This document shows, piece after piece, positions 35,016 to 46,538 of a DNA stretch of 64,000 nt. The DNA lies in contig OW804096.1 of assembly GCA_942159475.1 (NCBI GenBank), forward strand, positions 138,879,972 to 138,943,971. The letters run 5' to 3'. The DNA comes from Sthenelais limicola (taxonomy: Eukaryota; Annelida; Polychaeta; Phyllodocida; Sigalionidae). The position numbers were made by a program, and so were the translations under genes. The stretch's first letter is position 1; each line of letters opens with the position of its first letter. The notes beneath the pieces were generated by a model. It saw nothing but the letters and a program-made list of their open reading frames with translations. It ran no database searches and was not told where the DNA came from.

Positions 35016-35249
35016 GGGTGAAGTCGCCAGAAAATGTACAATTCAGCTTCACCAATTCTCCAAAATAACCCAAATTTCAGACGAAAATACAGTTCAAAAT
35101 ACAGTTCAAACTAGCCAAACAGATTGCTAGAATCAATACAATGCCGAATATACTCGGATTTACCTAGTATTGACTAGATTGCAGTATAATTTAGCAGAAT
35201 TTACTAAATGTGTAGAGCTGCCAATTGTACATTTTCTGAAAATCTGACC
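35016..35249 (-). mobile_element. MITE-A mosaic copy, type I core
   Basis: Left end of the variant class (gggtgaagtcgccag), right end standard (ctgaaaatctgacca). It lies 21 bp after the duplicated splice-donor-like sequence. Confidence 0.82.
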
Positions 35250-35254
35250 AATTA

Positions 35255-35464
35255 GGGTGGTCTCCACTGACTGCGGTAAGCTCTGCGGTAAGCCTTGCGA
35301 TTGTTTTGTGCTAGTTCTGTAGGTGGTGAGGAATGACGAGGCCCTGCCTACATGGTTCACTGGCCATGTAGGCAGGACCTCGCCACTTCTCACCATCACA
35401 GCACCATCGCAAGGCTTACCGCAGAGCCTACCACAGAGATTATCGCAGCCAGTGGAGACCACCC
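35255..35464. mobile_element. MITE-H copy 1
   Basis: GGGTGGTCTCCACTGACTGC... to ...GCCAGTGGAGACCACCC, TTA on both sides. Long palindromic arms include cttgcgat and ctacatggttcac/gtgaacc-like segments. Confidence 0.78.
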
Positions 35465-35731
35465 TTAATAGTACATTGAGCTTGCTGTACTTAGGGTTTA
35501 CTACAGGCAGGCCTACAGTTGGGGGCTGGGATCAGATGAGTCTAACAATATCTTGCACATGTTAGGATGTTCTGGAAGCCCAGAATCATGTGTATTATAT
35601 CTTAGCTTGTAACAACGTCCGCTACATGCAGATCCAGACAATGTTGTATTTTGTTTTAAAAAATCGCATGATACTAGATGTAGTGGAATGAGCTGAGAAG
35701 AGATGAGACGTTACTAATGTTATATATATAG

Positions 35732-35880
35732 ATGGAACCTAGCAAGGGGGAAGTCTGTACACTTGTTATTGACCGAGGGAGCGCGGGAAGTTAGAGGGCG
35801 TTAGCCTGAGATCTTCCACGCTCCCAAGGTCACTAACAAGTGTACAGACTTCACCCGAGCTTTGTTCCATATTTATTACA
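35732..35880. mobile_element. Palindromic element L
   Basis: ATGGAACCTAGCAAGGGGGA ... gtctgtacacttgtta and its inverse ending GTTCCAT; arms of about 55 bp with few mismatches. Confidence 0.72.
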
Positions 35881-36242
35881 CCCCATTAATAAATAAAAAA
35901 TATAAATAATTAAAAATAAAAGAAGTAATTTATGTTTTTGGCGGACCTACTTGTTGTATGCGCCAAGGGTGACATAACTCACATGTTATGCACCACCTTG
36001 ACCAAGTGTGACATACAATGCTGAAGGTATAGGAAGCAACAGCACAGGGGTGTAATAAAGATATTTATTACTGGTCGAGTTGTCCTTCAGTGGTTGAGAC
36101 AGCACTCCCTCACTGGGTCCAGCTTATTCTCGAGGCGGGGTGTTTTAAAATATCAAGTATTTAAACAGTCAACAAGATCCCACTGAGATGTTTAGGTATC
36201 ACTGCAGCTGAGAACAAGATGCATGAAACTAAAGCTGTAAAG
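35881..36242. other. Intronic spacer
   Basis: No repeat or exon recognised. Confidence 0.45.
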
Positions 36243-36572
36243 CTGTGTTTCCATGTGTCCGTATTGCGTGATGCGTGGTCCATGCGTTAAAATCAAAAGT
36301 AAAGAAATTTACAGGAGTGAACCCATGTATTTGTGATGCGTAGTGTGTACTGCACACTGCCTATTCCAATCGCTCCAGGAGGTGATTGAATACGCTGCGT
36401 TAACATAGAGAAATGTACTTGTAGGATTTTGGTGACTTCAACGCAGTGACGTTATCAGGGTGCAATTGTAGTTACTTTGTATGCGGCATTACAAGATTTT
36501 CACGGACACATGAAAACAGAGAATATGCATCATGCAGTACGCAACACGCAATACGGACACATGGATACATAG
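36243..36572. mobile_element. Element M, full length
   Basis: AGCTGTGTTTCCATGTGTCC gtattgcgtgatgcg at left; cgcaacacgcaatacggaca catgg...tagctt at right. Confidence 0.7.
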
Positions 36573-36576
36573 CTTT

Positions 36577-36700
36577 AACTCATGTGTCCGTAGTGCGTGA
36601 TGCATGATGCATAGTGCGTACTGAGTATTTCGATCACTCCATCAGGCGAATGAATATGCATTACACTCCGTGAATGAATACAGACACATGGGTTTCCTGC
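36577..36700. mobile_element. Element M, partial second copy
   Basis: tcatgtgtccgtagtgcgtg ... cagacacatgggtttc, directly after the full copy. Confidence 0.6.
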
Positions 36701-37491
36701 TTAAAGCCGCTTTCCCAGGAATTAAGATTGAGTGGTTCTTCTGGAATTACATTCATATTAGTTCCCAAACTCAATATTATCTATCTCTTTTTCAATGAAA
36801 AGTAAAATAAATCTCTAAATTCTGTGATTTTACGATCGGGGACACACAGGGAAGTGTATAGAAGCCATCATTATAGTTCTGGTGATGCACTGAATGGACA
36901 CATGGTGGCGCCTCTGTGCCAGGCCAAGTCCCATGTTTCTCTCTCTCTGCCAACAAATTTTCTCTGTCAACACATGCGCGGCGCCTATCAGAATGGAACA
37001 AAGTTATAGGTCGTATTGGTGATCACCAGTACCAGAGGACCACTATTTCTTCTCAAATATTAAACTCCAACCTTAAGAACGAAACCTGAATGATTGGCAC
37101 AAGGTGGGGCAGGGTATTATTTAGCTTACCAAGAGAAATTTGTGGTTTGTATAGAAATTAGCTGGGCGGGCAGCTTTTAGAGACCAGATACTGGACAAAA
37201 ATACACAGATAAAAACTGATATTAGAAGGTAATTAAAGGATTGAAAGAACAAGGTGCCCTCAGGGCCCTGTTTCAAGAGTGGGTCTCAGACCCCCCGCAC
37301 CGCCCCCCCTCCCCATTACACCACACCATCTAAATCAGTTCCAGCAAAGATACTGTATGTTTGGGTAGAGTGAGTAAATAAAGCCCAGATCATGAGGAGC
37401 TCACACTCCCCACCAGCAGTACTTACACGTATCAACGAGCAACTCTTGCCCAAGTACCCAGTCATAGAGCTGCTCTATGTACTCACTATAT
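36701..37491. other. Intronic spacer
   Basis: About 790 bp without a MITE; short antisense ORFs without motifs. Confidence 0.45.
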
Positions 37492-37668
37492 GGGTCAGAT
37501 TTTCAGAAAATGCACAATTCAACTTCGCCAATCTTCTCTAATTACCCAAATTTCAGAAGAAAATAAAGTTCAAAACACAGTTCAACCTAACCCAACCGAT
37601 TGCGAGAATCAATGCAATACTGAATATACTCGAATTTACCTAGTATTGACCATATTTCAGTCTTTTAG
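37492..37668 (-). mobile_element. MITE-A copy, type I, right end lost
   Basis: Homology stops after ttttagcag, where O-like sequence (cacaagtcac) begins. Confidence 0.78.
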
Positions 37669-37670
37669 CA

Positions 37671-37702
37671 GTCACAAAAATCACAAGTCACAAAAATTAT
37701 AT
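37671..37702 (+). repeat. Repeat O fragment
   Basis: cacaaaaatcacaagtcac resembles O's cacaagtcgcaaaaa. Confidence 0.35.
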
Positions 37703-38250
37703 TTTTCAAAGTGATTTATTCACATGATCTGTTTGCCGGAATGAACTCATTTTCGGAATATCTAATGCCCCTTGTCGTATGAATACATGTACAAAATTTA
37801 AAGATACATGCATTGTATCGCATATCATCGTATAGAGTATATTCAGCTATTTTACTAGTAATTCTCCACCCAGAAACATTTTTTTTAATAAATTTTATTG
37901 ACAAATTTTCACAAAGTGATAGTTCTCATTCGTCCAAAAATACTAGAATATACAAGTTTATCATTTTAAATAGATATAAATTCATCTTGATCTACTTCTA
38001 TACATAGATATTCAACACTGTCTCATAACTCCGATGGTATTACACAGCTACGTTATAAATCGTTACATATATTACTCCATCCTCACTTCTTTTCTACATT
38101 TTTTTCGCCAAGACTAAAATACATACCCCTACGGGTCAGTCCACAATTATAAAAGACATTCACAACTTTCTAACCCAGCAAACGCTTTTCTCAAAAATAG
38201 AAATATCAAACTTCAAATATAGAAATATTTATTAGATATCTTACTGTTTG
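37703..38250. other. Intronic AT-rich segment
   Basis: Bounded by O-like motifs on either side (37680 and 38251-38352), so it may be the interior of a larger O element. Confidence 0.35.
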
Positions 38251-38352
38251 CTATCATTGGAATCGGCTTCATCTCACCTTTCAAATAATATGATGATACT
38301 GTATCTCAAAACTCAATTTTTGCTACTTGTGACTCATTTTCCTGTAACACAT
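38251..38352 (-). repeat. Repeat O copy
   Basis: ctatcattggaatcggcttc ... ctacttgtgactcattttcc tgtaacac: reversed O. Confidence 0.65.
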
Positions 38353-38448
38353 CACATATTATGTCCACCCAGGCTGTTGATGTTACCCTTATTTATCTTC
38401 CCCTGCTGCTGTAGTGCAGCACCCCAGGGCCTCATCTACCCTATATAT

Positions 38449-38682
38449 GGGTCAGATTTCAGAAAATGTATAATTGGCAGCTGTACACATTTAATAAAAT
38501 CTGTCAAATTAGGCTGAAACTTGGTCAATACAAGGTAAATTCCAGTATATTCAGCATTGAATTGATTCTAGCAATCTTTTTGGTTAAGTTGAACTGTATT
38601 TTGAACTTTATTTTCGTCTGAAATTTGGGTTATTTGAGAGGATTGGTGAACCGGAATTGTACATTTTCTGAAACTCTGACAC
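38449..38682 (+). mobile_element. MITE-A copy, type I, first of a head-to-head pair
   Basis: Right end ctgacac; shares the 6-bp spacer atatat with the next copy, which is reversed. Confidence 0.85.
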
Positions 38683-38688
38683 ATATAT

Positions 38689-38922
38689 GGGTCAGATTTC
38701 AGAAAATGTACAATTCAACTTCGCCAATCTTCTCAAATAACCCACATGTCCGCGGAAAATAAAGTTCAAAATAGAGTTCAACCTAACCAAACCGATTGCT
38801 AGAATCAATGCAATGCCGAATATACTGAAATTTACCTAGTATTGACCAAATTGCAGCCTAATCTAGCAGAATTTACTAAATGTGTACAGCTGCCAATTGT
38901 ACATTTTCTGAAAATCTGACCC
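38689..38922 (-). mobile_element. MITE-A copy, type I, second of a head-to-head pair
   Basis: Full length, ATAT flanks; opposite orientation to its neighbour. Confidence 0.86.
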
Positions 38923-39074
38923 ATATATCCTGCCTTCATCCCGGGAAGTGCTTGTCATTGAACTTCCTGCAGGATCCTCTCAGTCATTTATTTGGGTTTC
39001 TTAGCGATCATGATGTATATATAGAGAGAACACACAACTAGTCAAGGATGAAAAGGTGTAACATCTGTATTTAA

Positions 39075-39180
39075 GGGTGAAGTCACCTGAAAATGTACAA
39101 TTCACTCTCACCAATCCTGCGAAATAACCCAAATTTATGAACAAAAACAGGTTCAAACCACAGTTCAACATAACGAAACC
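39075..39180 (-). mobile_element. MITE-A copy, truncated, variant terminus
   Basis: gggtgaagtcacctgaaaat start; homology stops after cataacgaaacc. Confidence 0.68.
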
Positions 39181-39236
39181 AAGAGATGCTAAGACCTTGG
39201 ACTGACCATGTAGTTAGGTAGGTAGGCCAGGTATAA

Positions 39237-39471
39237 GGGTCAGATTTTCAGAAAATGCACAATTTACAGTTCTACACATCTATCAAATGCTAATAAATTA
39301 GAGTGAAAATTGATAAATACTGGGTATATCTGAGTGTATTCTGTATTGTATTCATTCAATGAATCTGTCTGGTTATGTTGAACTGTATTTTGAACCTGAT
39401 TTTCGTCTTAAATGTGGGTTATTTGAGAGGATTGGTGAAAGCCAATTGTACATTTTCTGAAAATGTGACCC
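39237..39471 (+). mobile_element. MITE-A copy, type II
   Basis: Full length, ATAA on both sides. Confidence 0.88.
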
Positions 39472-39691
39472 ATAAGTCATTAGTCACTAATTAAGAGTAT
39501 ATTGCATCTGAATGACTTGATACGGATCAAGTAGTTAGATCTTAATTACTTATTAACTTATTATAGCAGGTAGATAGATCTTAATTACTTATTATAGCAT
39601 CTAGTTAGGTATACTCCCTAAGTATAAGTCATGGCAGTAATTACGATTATCTGCTTAGGGATAGTTCAAGTGAGTCTTTAGTAAGATTTTT

Positions 39692-40000
39692 TGTAACAAA
39701 TGTGATGTGCTACAGGAAAATGAGTCATAGGGTCAGATTTTCAGAAAATGTACAATTCGCCTTTACCAATCCTCTCAAAAAGCCCGAATTTAAGACAAAA
39801 ATGAGCTTCAAAATGCAGTTTAACATAGCAGAACTGATGCTTTAAATCAATGCTCTACCAAATATACTCAGATATACCCGGTATTCTTCATTTTTCAGCC
39901 TAATTTAGGAGAATTTAGGAAAATGTGTAGAGCTGCCAATTGTACATTTTCTGAAAATCTGACCCCATAAGTCGCAACAAAAGGAGTTTGATGTGATGAA
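39692..40000 (+). repeat. Repeat O copy split by MITE-A
   Basis: atgtgctacaggaaaatgag tcata, MITE-A, then cataagtcgcaacaaaagga. Confidence 0.68.
39730..39965 (-). mobile_element. MITE-A copy, type III, inserted in repeat O
   Basis: CATA on both sides. Removing the element and one CATA restores the O sequence gagtcataagtcgcaa, an empty-site match to O copies at 44145 and 62100. Confidence 0.9.
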
Positions 40001-40039
40001 GAACTGTCTCTGACAGAGACCTAACCAACATAACCTAAC

Positions 40040-40185
40040 CAACATAACCAAACATATTTATTGAATGAATTCAATTCAGAATATACACGGATATACCTAG
40101 TATTTATCAATTTTCACTCTAATTTAGCAGAATTTTGATAAATGTGTAGGAACTGCAGATTGTGCATTTTCTGAAAATCGGACCC
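40040..40185 (-). mobile_element. MITE-A copy, type II, left part missing
   Basis: Starts at aaccaacataaccaaac; the preceding bases repeat the same motif (cctaaccaacataa). Confidence 0.75.
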
Positions 40186-40247
40186 AGAAATCTTATTTGA
40201 AGTTATGTTAAAGCTGCAATCTCAGCTATTATGGAAAAAACGCATAT

Positions 40248-40577
40248 TGGTCATATTTTCAGAAAATGTACAATTCAACTTCAAAAAGGTTCAAAATACA
40301 GTACAACCTAACCAAACAGGTTGCTAGAATCAATGCAATGCCCAATATACTCAAATTTACCTAGTATTGACCAAATTGCAGCCTAATAGCGGAACTCACG
40401 AACTGCGACGAATTTTTTGCGATGAAATATCTAATCAAGTTAGATATTTTGCAATTGTTGGCAACAAATAAATGTGTTGCCAACAACCTATTTTATCCCC
40501 TCATCCACTAGAATCTTTAGTCAGAATTTACTAAATGTGTACAGCTGCCAATTGTACATTTTCTGAAAATCTGACCC
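40248..40577 (-). mobile_element. MITE-A copy, type I, with 135-bp insert
   Basis: Left end ggtcatattttcagaaaatg. About 40 bp of the left subterminal part are missing. An unrelated hairpin-rich segment sits at 40389-40523, within cctaat|agaattta. Confidence 0.8.
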
Positions 40578-40958
40578 ATTATTTTATATTATAATGATTT
40601 ATCGCACTGGAATAATCAATATTCTGCTTCTCTTATATGTGTCTCGGAAATGTTTGAAGCACTGTAGCAAAAACAACCGGACAAAATCCTCCACAACATT
40701 GGTCAAATGACTTTTAGTTGGGTTTAAAAAGATCGAAACAAAAAGTAGAAACTCTTAAGTTTTGAACGACGTTAACTGAGAGTGAAACATTGAATAGAAG
40801 TAAGTGGAGGAGGAGAAGGTGCAGAATGAAGCACAGGTGGTGCAATTCTGAAGAAAAAGTAAAAATAATCCTTTGTGGGAAAGAAATAGTTACAGGATCC
40901 TGTAGCGTCCTAAAACAATCTTGGTGTTCTGTTTATTCACCACCGACCGGTTGTAATA
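40578..40958. other. Intronic spacer
   Basis: A 60-codon basic ORF (40790-40972) has no motif and runs into a MITE-C. Confidence 0.45.
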
Positions 40959-41300
40959 GGGGAGTTGCATAGCCGCCATTTTGAATCTAGATTCACATGG
41001 AATTATGGGACTAATGGTACAGTCTAAAATCTATAGAAAACATGTCGTCTTCAGCATTGAGTATCTATCAATACTCTAATGCCAATATCCATGTATTATA
41101 CCTTTTTCCATGATGCAAGTCCCAATCTTTCCCATCATGCATTTGGTTTTCATAGATCATTTATACAAGCTGTGATATTGGTGAAAACACTCTTGCAATT
41201 TTCGATAAAAATGTTTCAAAATATTGGTATCTCAGATTTCAACAGAATCCATCCCAGCATGCACTGCTGTAGACATGCGCAGTGATACATGCAACTCCCC
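40959..41300 (-). mobile_element. MITE-C copy, full length
   Basis: TA|GGGGAGTTGCATAGCC to ATGCAACTCCCC|TA. Confidence 0.82.
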
Positions 41301-41440
41301 TATTGAGAGGGAAAACGTTTTTAAAAGGGAGGAAAAGAAAACTGAGACGTAAACAAATAGGTTTATACCTCTGCAATGTATTTGTCAGGGATTCTACTTA
41401 ATTTGGATACATTGAAGCTGTACGAGGTCATTCCTTTGGA

Positions 41441-41662
41441 CAGTCTAGGCCCAAAGTTGAGAGACTCCCTTCAAATGGAGGGAAAGCCTCAATCTCGCCT
41501 TAAACTACAAAGTGCCATTATAATTCCATTAAGACCGCAAAATGTCATTATATTCCCATTAAAACGCCAAGTCATAGGCCAGGAAACCGATTAGCGATAT
41601 ATATGGGTGTCTAATCACTGACATACCATTCTTATCTGATCTGAGGGTTTGGGCCTAGAGTG
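41441..41662 (-). mobile_element. MITE-B copy, full length
   Basis: 222 bp, CAGTCTAGGCCC to GGGCCTAGAGTG; flanks TGGA and TGGT. Confidence 0.86.
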
Positions 41663-41747
41663 TGGTAATTCATTCCCTGGACGGCTATGGTGATGAATTT
41701 GGAACTTCACTGATTAGCAATAATTTGTTGAGAAACACCTTTCAATA

Positions 41748-42083
41748 GAGGATTTGCATGTCCGCCATTTTGAATCTCGATTCGCATGGAATTATGGGAG
41801 TTGTATGTCAGTGTAAAAGCTATAGAAAGCATATGTCATATTAAGCATGGACTATTTATGAGTGCTCCAATGTCAATAGCCATGTGTTTTACAAGTTTCC
41901 ATAAAACTTCATCTTTCCCATCATGCATTTCGTTTTCATAGATCATACAAGCTATGATATTGGCGAAAAGGTCCTTGCATATTTCGAAAATAATTTTGCT
42001 AAATATTTGAATGTCAGATTTGTACTGAATTCATCCCAACATGCACTTTAATAGACATGCGCAGTGAGACATGCAAATCCCCT
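41748..42083 (-). mobile_element. MITE-C copy, full length
   Basis: TA|GAGGATTTGCATGTCC to ATGCAAATCCCCT|TA, 440 bp from the previous C copy. Confidence 0.8.
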
Positions 42084-42310
42084 TATTGGCACAGTAGCCA
42101 GTGAGAGGTTACGTCGAGAGCGAGAAAGGTTGAGAAAGAGCGAGATCACAGGAGATCGATGGAAATAGAGCCCAAGAGGAGATTACGATAGCTCGCTGGT
42201 CTCCCACATACGGCCTGATAAGGCGAATGATTCAATGCATCTGTTGGCTTATGGTAGAGCATGGGTCTGTACACCCAGATATGTACCATCAGCAGCTCTA
42301 CACATTTGAG

Positions 42311-42715
42311 ATGTGTTCCAGGAAAATGAGTCACAAGTCACCCAAAAATAGATTTTGATTAGATTTAGAAAAATATTTTATTCAGGTCTTCGAACATTTC
42401 CATACATGTAGCATGAATATTTTCAGGACAGCCTGATTTTTAAAGAAAAGGAAGAAGATTTACATCATTCTCTACAAATAACAATATAAGATAGAAAGTT
42501 AATACATTATAATAGTCTGTGCTAGATTTACATAGTAAGAAAGAAAAAGTTGAAAGAAGGTTTACATCGGTCTATACAAATAACAAATATGATAGAATGT
42601 TAATACATTATTATAATAATCTATGCTAGATTTACATAGTAAGTAAAGTTAGCTCTAGTTAGTTTGAGATACTATTATATTTGAAGAGATGAGATCAAGC
42701 CGATTCCAATGATAG
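42311..42715 (+). repeat. Repeat O, longest copy, with internal duplication
   Basis: atgtgttccaggaaaatgag tcacaagtcac... to gatcaagccgattccaatga tag. An 85-bp unit (gatttacatc... agatttacatagtaag) occurs twice at about 42467-42645. Confidence 0.65.
42467..42645 (+). repeat. 85-bp tandem duplication inside repeat O
   Basis: Two units ending tgctagatttacatagtaag. Confidence 0.7.
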
Positions 42716-42826
42716 TACACATTAGGGCATCGATGATAAATTCTTTTATATTTTCTGTGCATGAAAAAAGTAAGCGATATTTCTTGAGGGCCAATCACTG
42801 CTCAGTCACTAAAGTACGTTATATAT

Positions 42827-43011
42827 GGGTAAGATTTTCAGAAAATGTACAATTCAACTTCGCCAATCTTCTAAAAAAAACAGATTGCTAGAATCAATTT
42901 AATGCCCAATATTCTCGAATTTACCTAGTATTGACCAAAGTGCAGCCCAATTTAGCTTAATTTACTAAATGTGTACAGCTACCAATTGTACATTTTCTGA
43001 AAATCTGACCC
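42827..43011 (-). mobile_element. MITE-A copy, type I, internally deleted
   Basis: Both termini and ATAT flanks are intact; about 50 bp lost at cttctaaaaaaaacag. Confidence 0.82.
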
Positions 43012-43104
43012 ATATGCTCCTTAGAACAACCTCAGATATGCATGAATATATTCAATCCAGAGTCGTGAGATTTCGTGTTCATGTATTCATGCTACTTTAC
43101 TATA

Positions 43105-43502
43105 GTCTGTCCGAAAAGTAGTTGACACGTGATTCCTTAGTCCCTTTAAGGGGAGGGAAAAGTGGGAGATTTCTGATTTCTATTTATGACAAGGACCTGT
43201 CCACTCTTTGCCCAGTGAGTTGCTTATTGCAATCAACCATTGAGGAACAAGGCCAGTATAACCAGCTCTTCCTTCCTTTTAACCAAAACAACAGCTGCAG
43301 CACATGGAACAGAAACAGCACAATACAGTACAGCTGGACATTTGGCCATGGTTGGTCGCAAACGGCCATGGTTGGTCGCAAACGGCAATGGTCGGTCGCA
43401 AACGGTGATTCTGGGACAATTAGTTTGAAGTCAAAATTCTCCCACTTTTCTCTCCCCTTAAAGGGACTAAGGAATCACGTGTCAACTACTTTTCGGACAG
43501 AC
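43105..43502 (+). mobile_element. MITE-E copy
   Basis: TA|GTCTGTCCGAAAAGTAGTTG to inverse |TA; internal catggttggtcgcaaacgg units occur three times, against two in the other copy. Confidence 0.83.
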
Positions 43503-43589
43503 TATTTTTTTTAAAGCAGCGTCTCTCACACCAAATATGAGAACATTGCAACAAAGAAATCTTCTGAATAAATCACTTCTTCGAAAAAT

Positions 43590-43631
43590 ATCCGTTTATC
43601 GACTTGTGACCCATTTTCCTATAACACATCA
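43590..43631 (-). repeat. Repeat O fragment
   Basis: cgacttgtgacccattttcc tataacacatc. Confidence 0.55.
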
Positions 43632-44144
43632 ATTAGTCAAAAGTCAAATGATTTATCCTCAGGACCTTTTGCTCAGAATGTGTAGTACTGTAGTCAAGTA
43701 TATATGTACGAAAATTTCTTTTTCATGAATTAATCAAAACTCAAAATATAATTAAACTATTCGTACACTGTCTCTGCTGCATAAAAGCTTGGAATATATT
43801 CTTCCATGTTGAACTGTTTTTTATATTATTTTTGTGACGAATTTGCATATTTTTTAGGGTTGTACATGTTTTGTCAATGTGGCCCACATAGGCTAGACCC
43901 TCTATTTCTGGGGTAACATGTTATATAGGTGGTTTGTTGTTATTGTTGATCCTACCCCATTGGGGTGTCCGTAGTTTAAACATCTACCGTAGGGTGGCTC
44001 TAGTTGTTGCCTGGGGCTGGGGAGGGGCTGGGGAAGGGGGGGGGGGGAGCTGAAGGGCAACGTGGCTAGATTTGCCGGATAATAGATTTATAAATCGCCT
44101 GATTTATTTTGGATTTTCTTTATTAAATTCAATTTACATATCTG
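43632..44144. other. Intronic spacer
   Basis: Holds only a degenerate MITE-A piece (43808) and a G run (44037). Confidence 0.45.
43808..43892 (+). mobile_element. Degenerate MITE-A right-half fragment
   Basis: gttgaactgttttttatatt... to ttgtacatgttttgtcaatg and gccc aligns loosely with the MITE-A right half. Confidence 0.35.
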
Positions 44145-44198
44145 TTGTGTTATGGGAAAATGAGTCACAAGTCGCAAAAAATGAACTTTGAGATATCA
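44145..44198 (+). repeat. Repeat O left part
   Basis: tgtgttatgggaaaatgagt cacaagtcgcaaaaa...; cut by the MITE-A at 44202. Confidence 0.6.
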
Positions 44199-44201
44199 TA
44201 T

Positions 44202-44448
44202 GGGTCACATTTTCAGAAAATGCACAATCTGCAGTTCTGCACATCTCTCAAATTCGGCTAAATTAGAGTGAAAATTCATAAGATACTAGTGTATATCTGA
44301 ATATATTCTGTATTGTATTCACTCAATAAATCTGTCTGGTTATTATTATTATGTTGAACTGCATTTTGAACCAGATTTTCGTCTTAAATCTAAGTTATTT
44401 AAGAGGATTGGTTTAAGGCCAATTGTACGTTTTCTTAAGATCTGACCC
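44202..44448 (+). mobile_element. MITE-A copy, type II
   Basis: Full length with a small insertion (ttattatta). It interrupts an O repeat after gagatatcatat. Confidence 0.84.
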
Positions 44449-44566
44449 ACTTAGAAAAAATGGGATTTTATGCATGGAAAAAAGTTAGTGGTATTTGTGG
44501 GGGTGAATCACTAGTAAATTAGTTAAAATAAAATATACTGCTCAGGCTCACTTCAGAAACCCATAG

Positions 44567-44801
44567 GGGTCAGATTTTCAGAAAATGTACAATTGGCAGC
44601 TGTACACAGTTAATAAATTCTGCAAAATTAGGCTGAGAAATGAAGAATACCGGGTATATCTGAGTATATTTAGTATAGCAATGATTTAACGTATCAGTTC
44701 TGTTATGTTAAACTGCGTTTTGAAGCTCATTTTTGTCTTAAATGTGGATTATTTGAGAGGATTGGTGAAGGTGAATTGTACATTTTCTGATAACTTGACC
44801 C
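44567..44801 (+). mobile_element. MITE-A copy, type III
   Basis: Full length; flanks ATAG and ACAG. Confidence 0.86.
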
Positions 44802-45187
44802 ACAGATCTATACATTAAACACACAGTCTTAAATCAGATACATGAATGGTATTATTCAAATGCCTTTCATCACAAGAACTCTTTATAGGAATCGATTTAA
44901 AGAGATAAACACCAAAACCGTAAAGAAGACGATGTCAAGTTGGTATTTGCTTGAGATGTTTATTTTGATGTATTTGACCGACGTTTTGGAGTTCTTTACT
45001 CCTTCTTCAGGAATGTTTTTTTATTATAGGAATGTTTTCATTTTTTGTCAGTTTAGTGTTCGGATCTAAAATCTGAGTCATAATGATTTTAAGGGGTAAT
45101 AGCCTTCCAATCGCCCCCCCCCCCCCCCATCCCCCCAACCCCCCTTCCTCTAGCTCCAGCTATAGATCATCAACCTCTTCGATACAT

Positions 45188-45400
45188 GGATCAGACCGTC
45201 AGAAAATGGACAATCTGTAGACACTTTCAATAAATTATGCTGAAAAAGGATAAATACTAGATATATCTAAGTGTCGGTATAATATTTAAAAGATCTGTTC
45301 GGCTACGTTTAACTGTATTTCGAAACCCATTTTCGTCCAAATGTGGTTTCTTTGAGAGGATTGGTGAAGGTCAATTGTACATTTTCTGACGACTTCACCC
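45188..45400 (+). mobile_element. MITE-A mosaic copy
   Basis: Left end standard but mutated (ggatcagaccgtcagaaaat), right end of the variant class (ctgacgacttcaccc). Confidence 0.75.
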
Positions 45401-45949
45401 CACTACTCATACATGTATGCTAGAGAGAGAAAGGCAAAGAGATGCGATCGAGGCGACTCCTGGTGTGGACGCCGCTAGTCGAGATGTGGCGGGGACTGAG
45501 CCATTTTTAGGCATGGCGACTCATGTTGCACTGCGCTTAGTCTGGTCCTCCTCGCTGTATATCCTTCCTCACATTCACTAGAGAGAGAGAGGAGAGAGAG
45601 AGAGGAGAGAGAGAGGACGGAAGGAAGGAAGGGGAAACGGCTGACATATATATTCTGACTGAGTCCTCTGTAAAGACAACACGACCACAACAACCACTAT
45701 ACTATAGTCTATACAAGCTCAGTCACACATTATAGACTGCCTATAGTACAAGCTGGAGTGTTTGGAAGGAATTAAGGGGGAGGGAGAAGGCTTATAGAGA
45801 ATATGAAATTAATGTTTAGAAATCACAAATAATAGGGGAACTAATTGATAAAATCCTAGATTGAAATATCCTTCTATGATATAGATATTAACTACCCTGT
45901 AATGTAAATATTTGATATAAATAATTAATATTATAAATATTGCCTATAT
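45401..45949. other. Intronic spacer with GA tract
   Basis: Apart from the GA repeat at 45582 nothing is recognised. Confidence 0.45.
45582..45632 (+). repeat. GA microsatellite
   Basis: agagagagaggagagagaga then ggaaggaagg. Confidence 0.9.
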
Positions 45950-46184
45950 GGGTCATATTTTCAGAAAATGTACAATTGGCAGCTGTACACATTTAGTAAA
46001 TTCTACTAAATTAGGCTGCAATTTGTTCAATACTCGGTAAATTCGAGTATATTTGGCATTGCATTGATTCTAGCAACCTGTTTGGTTAGGTTGAACTGTA
46101 TTTTGAACTATATTTTCGTCTGAAATTTGGGTTATTTGAGAAAACTTACGAAATTGAATTGTACATTTTCTGAAAATCTGACCC
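45950..46184 (+). mobile_element. MITE-A copy, type I
   Basis: Full length, ATAT flanks. Confidence 0.87.
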
Positions 46185-46302
46185 ATATATGAATATTTAC
46201 TACATATACCTGCCTTAATACACATGATGAAATATGATATTCAAACGATACGATATCATTGTCAGCCCCCACCTAAAGCTGTGTTTCATAAAGGGAAAAA
46301 CG

Positions 46303-46455
46303 CAATATTGCGTCTCAATGAACTAATGTGAGACGCACACACACTTGTGTGTATTTGTGAAGTTGGTTGCGTCCTAAGTTTGGATATTGCGTCTCCACTG
46401 CGGTGTGCGTCTCCACTTGCTAGACATGATATAGGGGGTGGGACGCAATATTAGT
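46303..46455. repeat. Palindrome-like segment with GCAATATTGCGTC
   Basis: acgcaatattgcgtctc at left and gggacgcaatatta at right, with gagacgca/tgcgtctc motifs between. Possible decayed MITE. Confidence 0.4.
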
Positions 46456-46538
46456 ATTTATAATGTTCATAGACTCTAGTCTTTCATAGTTTGATAGTGT
46501 TCAAGATTAGAAGCGTTAGTCCTGACAACCTGACAAGT

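Noticed and set aside
43122..43514. 130-codon ORF
   Set aside because: Same origin, the second MITE-E copy.
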